Source: Acinetobacter piscicola
GTDB taxonomy: Bacteria; Pseudomonadota; Gammaproteobacteria; Pseudomonadales; Moraxellaceae
DNA: 64,000 nucleotides
Assembly: GCF_015218165.1 (NCBI RefSeq)
Contig: NZ_CP048659.1
Span: forward strand, 1,116,001-1,180,000
Reading direction: 5' to 3'
Below the pieces are notes generated by a model. It saw only the letters and a list, made by a program, of their open reading frames with translations. It had not been told where the DNA came from and made no database searches. This document shows, piece by piece, positions 49,029 through 57,316 of the stretch (positions are counted from its first letter, which is position 1; every line of letters begins with the position of its first letter). Both the position numbers and the translations under genes were made by a program.

Positions 49029-50040
49029 AGGCATAAGCTTTGTTCTTTTTTCGAGAGTTCGTGACTTTATGAAAATGTCCTTGAAAATAAAGCCTGTCTA
49101 ACTGTTGTACTAAAGGTGTGACCATGTCTGTTCTTTTGATCGGACTATAGTGTTCGACAACTTGTCCCAAATGTGCAATAGATTTTCTTTGAATATATTG
49201 ATAATTCAAGTATTTTTCGATTAATTCATCTGTTTTGGCTTCATTTAAACACACTGAAGTGACGATTGCACCTGTATGAATAGCTTCAGATAACATGGTA
49301 ATGCTGTCTTCAGTCACAAAAATATATTTACACTGTGCTAATTTTTCAGACATTGTAAATTTTTGATGCGGGTCTATATGATCTATTTGTTGTGCACGTA
49401 ATAAATCTAAACTTTTAGGGTCTAAATCAGGTGTTCTACGAGAGCAAATGACGCTTCCTTTCAACTGATGTATACTGACAAAATGAGCAAATTCTTGAAT
49501 CATGTCAGAATAATCTTGCTTTGAAAAAGGATAATCTGAAGTTGATCCACCTAAAAGTAAAACAGCTTCATGTTGTTCTTGCGCTTTAAGCTGAGTTGCA
49601 AAATGCGCAGAAACTGGCGGTGTGGGTAAAATAATTTGTTTACAATTTACATTTTGAGCCAAAGCAGTAATGCTCAAATCAATGAGATTTTCATTAAATT
49701 TTCTTAAATTTCCAACATATAAAAGTGGTATTTGGTATTTTTGAGCCAAATATGCTGCGTAGATTAAATTTGGCATACCTGAGCAAATGATGATTTCTGT
49801 CTGTTGAATGCCTGTAGGTTCAAATTTAAAAAATAATTGCCCTAAAAATTTATAAAATATTGGAAAATTAGAAAACTTTTTAAATAAACTCACCCATTTT
49901 TTACTTAGTGTGATAGGGAGTTGAAAAGCTTGAAATCCTAAGGAGTATTTTTCTTGAATAATTTCAGCGACAGCAAGTGATGGATTTAAATGACCTTTTC
50001 GACCATCGTGAATCACGATCACAGATGTATTGGATCCCAT
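49027..50040 (-). CDS. ELM1-like protein (PF06258 type), function unknown in bacteria
   Basis: A 337-residue protein resembling the ELM1 family, named after a plant mitochondrial-fission factor but widespread in bacteria. Visible features are IHDGRKGHLNPSLAVAEII at the start and, in the C-terminal half, LLLGGSTSDYPFS and VTEDSITMLSEAIHTGAIV. The last is a glycosyltransferase-B-like pattern. The family likeness suggests a nucleotide-sugar transferase fold, but no reaction is established. Start taken at ATG 50040; a GTG three codons earlier is possible. It is monocistronic. Confidence 0.75.
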   Translation of the reverse strand: MGSNTSVIVIHDGRKGHLNPSLAVAEIIQEKYSLGFQAFQLPITLSKKWVSLFKKFSNFPIFYKFLGQLFFKFEPTGIQQTEIIICSGMPNLIYAAYLAQKYQIPLLYVGNLRKFNENLIDLSITALAQNVNCKQIILPTPPVSAHFATQLKAQEQHEAVLLLGGSTSDYPFSKQDYSDMIQEFAHFVSIHQLKGSVICSRRTPDLDPKSLDLLRAQQIDHIDPHQKFTMSEKLAQCKYIFVTEDSITMLSEAIHTGAIVTSVCLNEAKTDELIEKYLNYQYIQRKSIAHLGQVVEHYSPIKRTDMVTPLVQQLDRLYFQGHFHKVTNSRKKNKAYA

Positions 50041-50130
50041 TATAGTCACAACTTAACCTAATCTGATGTTTTGTTAGAATCAGGCTAGCGAGACATTATT
50101 AAATCATACTGAAGCTTAGATTAAAAATTT

Positions 50131-50157
50131 TTGACAAAGTGCAGTTATTGGTATGAT
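50131..50157 (+). promoter_or_regulatory. possible orphan promoter
   Basis: TTGACA (50131-50136) and TATGAT (50152-50157), 15 bases apart, point along the plus strand. No plus-strand gene follows. The spacing is short, so this is a weak call. Confidence 0.3.
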
Positions 50158-50243
50158 TTACGCTTTGAGTATTTTAATCAAAATCACGATGTAAATAGGG
50201 TATTTATAATGAATCATTATGACGCGGCATGATGTTTTAACAT

Positions 50244-50293
50244 AAAAAACTGCTGAAATTAGGTCATGAGATTGATTAAAAATCAGCAGTTTT
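50244..50293 (-). terminator. terminator of yqiJ-yqiK
   Basis: Perfect 11-bp stem (50246-50256 with 50283-50293) with a 26-base loop, ending on the minus strand in T6 (plus-strand A at 50244-50249). Confidence 0.65.
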
Positions 50294-50327
50294 GGGTATA
50301 TCACAATTAAAAATTTAACGATTTGGG

Positions 50328-52043
50328 TTATTTTGCATCAGTTTTAGCTTTTAGGCTTTGAGTTAAACCATTGATGTCACCACCTTGTATACCTAATTCA
50401 TTCATTAAGCTATCAATCAAAGGGGCTTGTGTACGGTAACGCAAAGCGCTATTCACTACTTGATCTGACAAAGCCACCTGACCTTGTTCAGTACCTGTAT
50501 CCATTGCAGCAGATGAACCGCCCATGCCACCTAAACCATTCACTTGTAAAATTTTAATGTCATCAATATTTTCCATTGGTTTAACGCTTTCACGAATAAT
50601 TTCGGGTAAATATTTTAACAATGCCAAGCGGATTTGCATTTCTACTTGCTCAGTTGACAAAATATTATTGGCTTCGTTGACTGCACGCGTACCTTCTGCA
50701 TCTACATGGTATTGTTTTTCTTGTGCTTGTGCGAGCAAGATTTTTGCATCTGCTTCACCTTTAGCTTTTAAACGGACTTTCTCAGCTTCAGCTTCGGCAG
50801 CAATACGCACTGCTTCGGCTTCATCGACCGCTGCTTTTTTAGATGCTTCTGCGGCTACTGTAATGGCGATTGCATCCGTTTCAGCCACCTGTTTTGCAGC
50901 CACGAGTTCAACAGCTTTTATACGTTCAGCACGTTGTGTTTCACGAACAGTTAAGACCTCTTCTTCGGCTTTGACCGCTTGGGCACGTGCTTGATCAGCA
51001 AGTGCTTTTGCTTCAGATTCAGCACGAGATTTTTCAGCAATCGCAATTGCACGATCTTGTTCAGCCAACTCAATGGTTTTCTTCTGTTCTACTTGTGCTT
51101 TTTGAATTAACTGTGCTTTGACAATATTTTCATTTTCAACATCACGAGCAGATGCAATACGTTTGAGTTCAACTTCACGATCTGCCGCAATACGTGCTTC
51201 TTCTGCTTCACGTTTTTTCGATGCTTCTTGTGATGCAATTTCTGCCAATTGTTCAGCTTTGCGAATGGAAATTTCACGCTCTTGTTGCATTTTTGCATAT
51301 TCTTCTTCACGTAAAATTTGCAATTGCGCTTGTTGGGTTTCTAAGTTTTTAGCTTTAATTGCAAGATCAGCATCTTGCTCAATATCATTTCGCTTTTTAC
51401 GACGATCTTCAATCGTTTCAGTCAGTTTAGTTAAACCCTCAGCATCAAAAGCATTTTGGGGGTTGAAAAATTTAAAGCTTGTTTGGTCTAAACCTGTCAA
51501 AGATACGGTTTCAAGTTCAAGACCATTTTTAAACAAATCTTCCGAAACGACTTGTTGTACTTTTTGTACGAAATCAACACGCTTTTCATGTAATTCTTCC
51601 ATTGCCATTTCTGCGGCAACAGCACGTAAAGAATCGACAAATTTACCTTCAACTAAGTCTTTTAATTCAGGCGGTGACATGGTTTTTTTACCTAATGTCT
51701 GTGCTGCTGTCGCAATTGATTCCGCCGTAGGTTTTACACGGACATAAAACTCAGCCATGACATCGACACGCATTCGATCTCGTGTGATCAGTGCCTGATC
51801 TGCTGCACGTTTCACTTCTAAACGTAAAGTGTTCATGTTGACAGGAATCACTTCATGTAAAACAGGTAATACGATTGCACCACCATTTAAAATGACTTTT
51901 TCACCGCCGAAACCAGTTCGAACAAATGATACTTCTTTACTTGATCGTTTATAAAGGCGGGCAATAATGATCCCGATGAAAATAAGCGCAGCTAAAATAA
52001 GACCTGCAAGTATTAAAATTTGATTAAAAGATGAACTCATCAT
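50328..52043 (-). CDS. yqiK: flotillin family protein YqiK
   Basis: Inner-membrane SPFH/flotillin protein thought to organise membrane microdomains. The protein has 571 residues. One N-terminal membrane segment (about 8-28) is followed by an SPFH domain to about 230. A long Ala/Glu/Lys/Gln-rich coiled coil (about 230-470) ends in a Gly/Met-rich segment. AT-poor Ala/Glu codons here create long spurious frames on the other strand. It lies directly after yqiJ (29-base gap), a pairing conserved in E. coli. Confidence 0.92.
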   Translation of the reverse strand: MMSSSFNQILILAGLILAALIFIGIIIARLYKRSSKEVSFVRTGFGGEKVILNGGAIVLPVLHEVIPVNMNTLRLEVKRAADQALITRDRMRVDVMAEFYVRVKPTAESIATAAQTLGKKTMSPPELKDLVEGKFVDSLRAVAAEMAMEELHEKRVDFVQKVQQVVSEDLFKNGLELETVSLTGLDQTSFKFFNPQNAFDAEGLTKLTETIEDRRKKRNDIEQDADLAIKAKNLETQQAQLQILREEEYAKMQQEREISIRKAEQLAEIASQEASKKREAEEARIAADREVELKRIASARDVENENIVKAQLIQKAQVEQKKTIELAEQDRAIAIAEKSRAESEAKALADQARAQAVKAEEEVLTVRETQRAERIKAVELVAAKQVAETDAIAITVAAEASKKAAVDEAEAVRIAAEAEAEKVRLKAKGEADAKILLAQAQEKQYHVDAEGTRAVNEANNILSTEQVEMQIRLALLKYLPEIIRESVKPMENIDDIKILQVNGLGGMGGSSAAMDTGTEQGQVALSDQVVNSALRYRTQAPLIDSLMNELGIQGGDINGLTQSLKAKTDAK

Positions 52044-52072
52044 GTCATTATCTCTACGTTGTTATTAAAAAA

Positions 52073-52717
52073 TTAAAGTTGAATCGCTTGAAACCCGTTT
52101 GCTGTTTTTTGCGTTAAAATCACTTCTTGACCTTGTGAAAAAATCATATCGAGCTCAGGCTCGACTAAGACATAATGTGTTTGACCAAATTGGTCGAGAA
52201 CTTTAGCTTGAGCAGGATAATTTTTCTTTGCTTCACCTAAGATGATTAATGCGGTACGCCCAATCAGTTCATCACTATGAATGGCTGTGGTTTCATCTTG
52301 AGGTAAAATTTTGGAGATCAGTGCAGCACTTACACGTACCAAAGGCATGCATAAAAATAAGCAAGCGGGTGCTGAAATCCAAATCGGTAAATAATGTTGT
52401 GTAAATGCAAAAAAAGCCGCTTGTACAGCAAAACCAAAAACAGCATAGACAGTTAAAAAAATAATTAACCAAACTAAAACAGGGATGCGCCCTAAATATA
52501 GCCAATCTAAAAATTGCACAACAAAGTTTTGTTCTACATCTAGATCTATTGCTAGACTTTTTGCTTCACCTAAGCCATCAGGAATGAATTGATCTAAAAA
52601 TCCCTGCGTAGATGCACCTAAAATTAAAAGTAAACATTCAAAAACGCCCAATAACAGCATTAAGCATAAGCTGACACTAAAAAATAAGTTTGAAGGATGT
52701 GTAAATAGTTCCCACAT
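52073..52717 (-). CDS. yqiJ: YqiJ/NfeD-like membrane protein with OB-fold
   Basis: A 214-residue inner-membrane protein with three or four helices (about 10-35, 75-105, 108-130). A C-terminal OB-type domain contains ELIGRTALIILGEA and DQFGQTHYVLVEPE. It resembles E. coli YqiJ as remembered, including these two segments. NfeD-like proteins typically partner with flotillins; yqiK follows. The biochemical role is unknown. Confidence 0.88.
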   Translation of the reverse strand: MWELFTHPSNLFFSVSLCLMLLLGVFECLLLILGASTQGFLDQFIPDGLGEAKSLAIDLDVEQNFVVQFLDWLYLGRIPVLVWLIIFLTVYAVFGFAVQAAFFAFTQHYLPIWISAPACLFLCMPLVRVSAALISKILPQDETTAIHSDELIGRTALIILGEAKKNYPAQAKVLDQFGQTHYVLVEPELDMIFSQGQEVILTQKTANGFQAIQL

Positions 52718-53023
52718 TGTCTGAGCTCTTATTTAATTCACAATTTATTTTTGTGATGAGTTTTTAATATTTGGCAACCGCCAAATGATGAGTTAATTCT
52801 ATTAATAAAGCTAGTTTATATGGTTATTTCAATGTTGACAATATTTTATTAATAATAATTGTAAATCAATAAGTTATTGTTTTTTAGTGATGGTGTACAC
52901 GACAACGAAAAAATTTGTAATTATTTAAAAACTAGATTATAAATTATACATAACTAGATGAAAGCGTAATCACCATTACAAGGAATGTATGGAGCTGATA
53001 TTTAAAAGGATTCTTCAAAAGTG

Positions 53024-53052
53024 TTGTTAAAATCACCGATTATTTTTATTTA
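53024..53052 (+). promoter_or_regulatory. candidate promoter of a structured RNA
   Basis: TTGTTA (53024-53029), a 17-base spacer and TATTTA (53047-53052) lie just before a run of hairpins. Match to consensus is only fair. Confidence 0.3.
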
Positions 53053-53177
53053 AGTTCATTAGAACTAAAGGGAAAAGAGTAGATCATTATTTTAAGCGAA
53101 AAAATACGCAATGATTGGGGTGATCATTGCGTAGAACAACGAATTTGTAGCTACAAATTCGGTTAAGGAGAAATGTT

Positions 53178-53201
53178 ATGAACTTTGGGGATGGTTCATA
53201 A
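53178..53201 (+). CDS. possible seven-codon reading frame inside the hairpin region
   Basis: ATG 53178 to TAA 53201 would encode MNFGDGS. AAGGAG at 53165-53170 is an ideal ribosome-binding site, seven bases away. The start codon lies in the left arm of hairpin 3. It may be a leader peptide, a toxin-like micro-peptide, or chance. Confidence 0.25.
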   Translation: MNFGDGS

Positions 53202-53311
53202 CTTGAGATAAATAATAATACTACTCAATAGATACTTCATTAGTTTTAGCGTTAAGTCATGTTAATAAACGTTAAATATTAAGAGATTTATGTTTCTTTA
53301 GCCTCTAATAT

Positions 53312-53341
53312 AAAAAAGCCTTTCAATCGAAAGGCTTTTTT
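53312..53341. terminator. bidirectional terminator downstream of trpS
   Basis: Perfect 13-bp stem (53312-53324 with 53329-53341), loop AATC, with A and T runs. It ends trpS on the minus strand and could end the candidate RNA on the plus strand. Confidence 0.88.
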
Positions 53342-53362
53342 ATTGAGCAATTTATTTATAAC

Positions 53363-54376
53363 TTAAAAGTGAAAAACACCTAAACCATTTTTGATTTCAT
53401 CCAGTGTATCTTGAGTGATAATGCGGCACTTATCTGTACCTGTTTTTAAGATATCCATAATGTAATCAGGATCTTTTGCAAGTTCCATACGGCGTTCACG
53501 AATCGGGCTAATCAATTCTTTTAACACACCTTCAAGGCGTTTTTTCACTGTACCATCGCCTAAACCGCCGCGACGATAATGTGCTTTAAGTTCTTCAACT
53601 TCTTCTTTATTTGGATCAAAAGCGTCTAAATAGGTAAATACAATATTACCTTCAACTTGACCAGGATCTTCGATACGAAGATGGTTTGGATCGGTATACA
53701 TTGCATTTACTGCTTTTTTAATGTCTTTATCCGAAGCATCTAATACAATAGTATTGCCTAAAGATTTAGACATTTTTGCTTTACCATCAAAACCTGGTAA
53801 GCGACTCATATTAGATAGAAGAGCTTTACATTCAGGTAAAACCTCATGACCAATTTGACGATTTAAACGACGAACAATTTCGTTGGTTTGTTCAATCATT
53901 GGAATTTGGTCTTCACCTACAGGCACGACAGTTGCTTTAAATGCAGTTATATCAGCAGCTTGTGCGACAGGGTAGCATAAAAAGCCTGCTGGAATATCAC
54001 GTTCAAAACCACGTAGTTGAATTTCAGACTTAATGGTTGGATTGCGCTCTAAGCGTGAAACAGTCACGAAATTGAGATACAGCATGGTCAATTCATTGAG
54101 TGCAGGCAAACAAGATTGTACACAAATCGTGGTTTTTGTTGGATCAATACCGACCGCTAAATAATCTGTTGCAACTTCAATAATATTACGGCGAACTTTT
54201 TCAAAATTGTCCGCATTATCTGTCAGTGCTTGTGCATCTGCTAAAAGTAAATGCTGATGATGGGAATCTTGTAACCCTACACGTGAACGTAGTGAACCTA
54301 CAAAATGTCCTAAATGAAGTTGTCCAGTTGGACGGTCGCCCGTTAAAATAATAGGACGATTGTCTTGATTACTCAT
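53363..54376 (-). CDS. trpS: tryptophanyl-tRNA synthetase
   Basis: Class I synthetase charging tRNA-Trp. The HIGH-like motif appears as PTGQLHLGHFVG (about residues 14-25) and the KMSKS motif as AKMSKSLGNTI. The protein has 337 residues from ATG 54376; the longer frame to 54406 adds ten residues and lacks the typical start. It is monocistronic with a clear terminator and promoter. Confidence 0.97.
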   Translation of the reverse strand: MSNQDNRPIILTGDRPTGQLHLGHFVGSLRSRVGLQDSHHQHLLLADAQALTDNADNFEKVRRNIIEVATDYLAVGIDPTKTTICVQSCLPALNELTMLYLNFVTVSRLERNPTIKSEIQLRGFERDIPAGFLCYPVAQAADITAFKATVVPVGEDQIPMIEQTNEIVRRLNRQIGHEVLPECKALLSNMSRLPGFDGKAKMSKSLGNTIVLDASDKDIKKAVNAMYTDPNHLRIEDPGQVEGNIVFTYLDAFDPNKEEVEELKAHYRRGGLGDGTVKKRLEGVLKELISPIRERRMELAKDPDYIMDILKTGTDKCRIITQDTLDEIKNGLGVFHF

Positions 54377-54431
54377 TATATATTCCACAGCCGTAAGCGA
54401 CGACATCTGTTGTTGCTAAATAATATGCCCA

Positions 54432-54461
54432 CATTGTACGGCATAATTTTTTTTTATGTCA
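54432..54461 (-). promoter_or_regulatory. promoter of trpS
   Basis: On the minus strand CTGACA (54456-54461), an 18-base spacer and TACAAT (54432-54437) lie about 55 bases before the start. Confidence 0.55.
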
Positions 54462-54586
54462 GCGAAAAAATCCACTTGATTGCAAAATATAAAAATTTCA
54501 AAAATGATATATAAAAATACATGTGCTTATATAAAGCATTTTAAAACTTGATTAAAATATACAGAAATACAGATTAGGATAAAAAG

Positions 54587-55513
54587 ATGGCGAGTAGCTT
54601 GTTATTATTATTAGATGATATTGCCACGGTGTTAGATGATGTTGCAGTGATGAGTAAAATGGCCGCCAAGAAAACAGCAGGGGTTTTAGGCGATGATTTA
54701 GCACTTAATGCACAGCAAGTGACAGGCGTTCGTTCTGAACGAGAAATTCCTGTGGTGTGGGGGGTGGCAAAAGGCTCATTTATCAATAAATTGATTCTTG
54801 TACCTTTAGCACTTTTAATCAGTGTGATTGCACCTTGGTTGATTACGCCATTACTGATTATTGGTGGTCTGTTTTTATGTTATGAAGGTGTGGAAAAAGT
54901 TATTCATACGATCATGCATAAAAAAGCAAAAACGGCAGATACAGCCAAGGCTGAATTTGATGCTGTTGAAACAGATTTAGAAAAATTTGAAAAAGACAAA
55001 ATTAAAGGCGCGGTTCGTACAGATTTTATTTTATCTGCAGAAATTGTGGTGATTTCATTAGGGACAGTCGCGACTCAACCTTTTATGACGAAAGTTTTAG
55101 TATTAACTGTGATTTCAATTATCATGACTGTTGGTGTTTATGGTTTTGTGGCGATGATTGTAAAAATTGATGACTTAGGTGTGTATTTAACGGAGCAAGC
55201 ATCGAACTTAAAGAAAAGTATTGGTCGTGGTTTACTTGCATTTGCACCGATATTAATGAAAACTTTGTCTATTGTGGGTACGATTGCGATGTTTTTAGTG
55301 GGTGGCGGGATTATTTCACATGGTATTTCCGCTTTGCATCATTTTACTGAACAAACAGTTGATCAGGTTCAACATATTCCTACCGTGGGTTCAATCATTG
55401 GTGCAATGACGCCAACGTTGATTAATTTGGGTATTGGTATCGTGGCGGGTTTTATTGTTCTTATTTTGGTGAATATTGTTCAAAAAATTCGTGGGCAATC
55501 TGAAACGGTTTAA
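54587..55513 (+). CDS. yedI: YedI/DUF808 family membrane protein
   Basis: A 308-residue inner-membrane protein with about five helices. The N-terminal segment [40 protein letters not shown] is characteristic of the DUF808/YedI family, as is the following [14 protein letters not shown]. The function is unknown. It has its own start region and sits 55 bases before ypfJ, which may share the transcript. Confidence 0.9.
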   Translation: MASSLLLLLDDIATVLDDVAVMSKMAAKKTAGVLGDDLALNAQQVTGVRSEREIPVVWGVAKGSFINKLILVPLALLISVIAPWLITPLLIIGGLFLCYEGVEKVIHTIMHKKAKTADTAKAEFDAVETDLEKFEKDKIKGAVRTDFILSAEIVVISLGTVATQPFMTKVLVLTVISIIMTVGVYGFVAMIVKIDDLGVYLTEQASNLKKSIGRGLLAFAPILMKTLSIVGTIAMFLVGGGIISHGISALHHFTEQTVDQVQHIPTVGSIIGAMTPTLINLGIGIVAGFIVLILVNIVQKIRGQSETV

Positions 55514-55567
55514 TTGAGAAAATATCATTAAAATAGAAAGAATTTTATAAAAAATAAGGATAAGGCT

Positions 55568-56458
55568 ATGCGTTGGAAAGGTCGTCGAGTAAGTAGCAAT
55601 GTCGAAGATCGCCGTGGCGGCGGTGGGGCAAAAGCAGGCGGAATCAGTATTTTAGGCTTGATTGTGGCTTTTGTGGCTTGGAAATTTTTTGGTGTTGATC
55701 CACAACAGGCGTATCAAGCAACCAAACAAGTGACTTCAAGTGGACAAAGCCAACAAGTTGCACCTGAAAATTTAACGCCTGAGCAACAAGAAGTGTCAGA
55801 CTTTGTCGGTACGGTACTTGCCGATACTGAAGATGTTTGGACCCCCATTTTTCAGGCACAAGGTGCACAATATGCTGCACCTAAATTGGTGATGTTTAGT
55901 GGGGCAACCAATTCAGGCTGTGGTGCAGCGCAGTCAGCAATGGGACCATTCTATTGTCCAGCAGATCAAAAAGTATATATCGATACGCAATTTTTCAAAG
56001 ATATGCGTCAGCAAATGGGAATCTCTGGTGAACAAAATCAATCAGAGCTAAGTGCTCAAGATGAAGCTGGAGATTTTGCACAAGCCTATGTGATTGCTCA
56101 CGAAGTGGGGCATCATGTACAAAATCTTTTGGGTATTTCAGGACAAGTGCAGCAAGCACGCCAGCGTGCGAGTGAGGCACAAGGCAATCAATTATCAGTG
56201 CGTTTAGAATTACAAGCAGATTGTTTGGCAGGTGTTTGGGCAAATAAAACCCATCAAAAAACTCAGTTCCTTGAACAAGGTGATGTGGAAGAAGCGATGG
56301 ATGCTGCTGAGAAAATTGGGGATGATTATTTACAGAAAAAAGCACGTGGTTATGCAGTACCTGATAGCTTTACACATGGAACCAGCCAACAACGGATGCA
56401 ATGGTTTCAAACAGGTTTAAAAACAGGTGACATGAATAGTTGTGATACTTTTCAATAA
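55568..56458 (+). CDS. ypfJ: YpfJ-type neutral zinc metallopeptidase
   Basis: Membrane-anchored zinc-peptidase-like protein of 296 residues. The start MRWKGRR-SSNVEDRRG and one membrane helix (about 24-42) precede a domain with FSGATNSGCGAA, MGPFYCPADQKVYID and the zinc site HEVGHH (178-183). The downstream segment ELQADCLAGVWA supplies the third ligand region. The substrate is unknown. AAGGATAAGG lies before the ATG. Confidence 0.92.
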   Translation: MRWKGRRVSSNVEDRRGGGGAKAGGISILGLIVAFVAWKFFGVDPQQAYQATKQVTSSGQSQQVAPENLTPEQQEVSDFVGTVLADTEDVWTPIFQAQGAQYAAPKLVMFSGATNSGCGAAQSAMGPFYCPADQKVYIDTQFFKDMRQQMGISGEQNQSELSAQDEAGDFAQAYVIAHEVGHHVQNLLGISGQVQQARQRASEAQGNQLSVRLELQADCLAGVWANKTHQKTQFLEQGDVEEAMDAAEKIGDDYLQKKARGYAVPDSFTHGTSQQRMQWFQTGLKTGDMNSCDTFQ

Positions 56459-56475
56459 AATATCGGTTCATATAT

Positions 56476-56506
56476 AAATAAAGGAAAGTAAAACTTTCCT
56501 TTATTT
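56476..56506. terminator. bidirectional terminator after ypfJ
   Basis: Perfect 14-bp AT-rich stem (56476-56489 with 56493-56506), loop AAA, between convergent genes. Confidence 0.7.
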
Positions 56507-57046
56507 ATTTAAAAAGGTTTGAAAATCACGCACTATTCGAATACAAACATAGAGTGCAAATAGACTAAAAAACCATAATAAAATCAATTGAAATTTTAGG
56601 CTTTCTATATCTGTTGTATAAAATTGATGAATTTGTTGATTGTCAAAATGAAAGCTTTTTGTCTCGAGATTTTGTGTATTTTGATAATTAACATTTTGAA
56701 TATAATGATATTTACCGTAATGAACTAAATCTAACGTTTTAATTTGACGCAAATAATGTTGATTATCTGCATTTGTACATAAGCTATTCATATAGTGTTC
56801 ACATGATATTGTGAAGATATAGCCTTGGTTGGGTAGGGTAATAAATATTTTTTCATCAGGCTTTTGGTTGTTACTGACCAAGCGCAATTCTTTAAGGGGT
56901 GTGCTCGCTAAATGCGTGTATTGAGGGGTGACTTGATGTGCAGTGAAAGCTTCATAGGTTTTAACTAGAGTTGTCCAAATCAGTAAAGTACTGACAATAC
57001 CAATCAACGCTGCATAAAAATATCGGAAGATGATTTTAAAACGCAT
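56501..57046 (-). CDS. uncharacterised two-helix membrane protein
   Basis: A 181-residue protein with one helix near the N-terminus (about 8-30) and one near the C-terminus (about 150-172), enclosing a soluble, probably periplasmic, part with two cysteines (ISCEHYMNSLC). I do not recognise the family. ATG 57046 is chosen; a TTG at 57088 is possible but gives an odd leader. Neither has a good ribosome-binding site. A 10-bp tandem repeat lies directly upstream. Confidence 0.6.
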   Translation of the reverse strand: MRFKIIFRYFYAALIGIVSTLLIWTTLVKTYEAFTAHQVTPQYTHLASTPLKELRLVSNNQKPDEKIFITLPNQGYIFTISCEHYMNSLCTNADNQHYLRQIKTLDLVHYGKYHYIQNVNYQNTQNLETKSFHFDNQQIHQFYTTDIESLKFQLILLWFFSLFALYVCIRIVRDFQTFLNK

Positions 57047-57090
57047 ACAGTCATAAAAAATTGCAAAATTTGATAATACCGATTTCAAAC

Positions 57091-57140
57091 TCGCTTTTAA
57101 ACGCTTTTAAACGCTTTTAAACGCTTTTAAACGCTTTTAT
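57091..57140. repeat. five tandem copies of a 10-bp unit
   Basis: Consecutive units at 57091, 57101, 57111, 57121 and 57131. The core three are identical (ACGCTTTTAA); the first begins TC and the last ends in AT. The array lies in the divergent gap between the two-helix membrane protein and the antiporter gene. Confidence 0.95.
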
Positions 57141-57316
57141 TAGAAATGATGTTGCAACTTGAGATTTATGTTAAAAAAATTATTTTTTACGGGCACTTGT
57201 TGGCATTTCTTTGTAAAATTATATAGATTTAAAAAATCACTTTTATTTCTTGATTCATTTTAAAAATGATTAGGTTGTAGTTGTTCACATATATTAAAAA
57301 CTGAAAAAGGGTAAGC

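Larger units (their letters stand above)
53059..53341 (+). ncRNA. candidate structured small RNA beside trpS (possibly Aar)
   Basis: The 645-base gap between yqiJ and trpS (52718-53362) has no clear gene but carries three strong hairpins and a terminator. Hairpin 1: arms 53105-53115 and 53123-53133, 11 bp perfect, loop TGGGGTG. Hairpin 2: a perfect 22-base palindrome at 53140-53161. Hairpin 3: arms 53175-53183 and 53194-53202, 9 bp perfect, loop TTTGGGGATG. Hairpins 1 and 3 share TTGGGG. A weaker stem lies near 53050-53068. From memory, the A. baylyi small RNA Aar lies beside trpS; I could not compare sequences. Strand and ends are inferred. The rest of the gap (52718-53040) shows only AT-rich DNA. 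Confidence 0.5.

Noticed and set aside
51118..51747. 209-codon plus-strand frame inside yqiK
   Set aside because: Ser/Ala/Cys-rich low-complexity translation of the antisense strand of an Ala/Glu-rich coiled coil.
57091..57140. CRISPR-like array
   Set aside because: Units are contiguous 10-mers with no spacers and there are no cas genes, so this is a simple tandem repeat.
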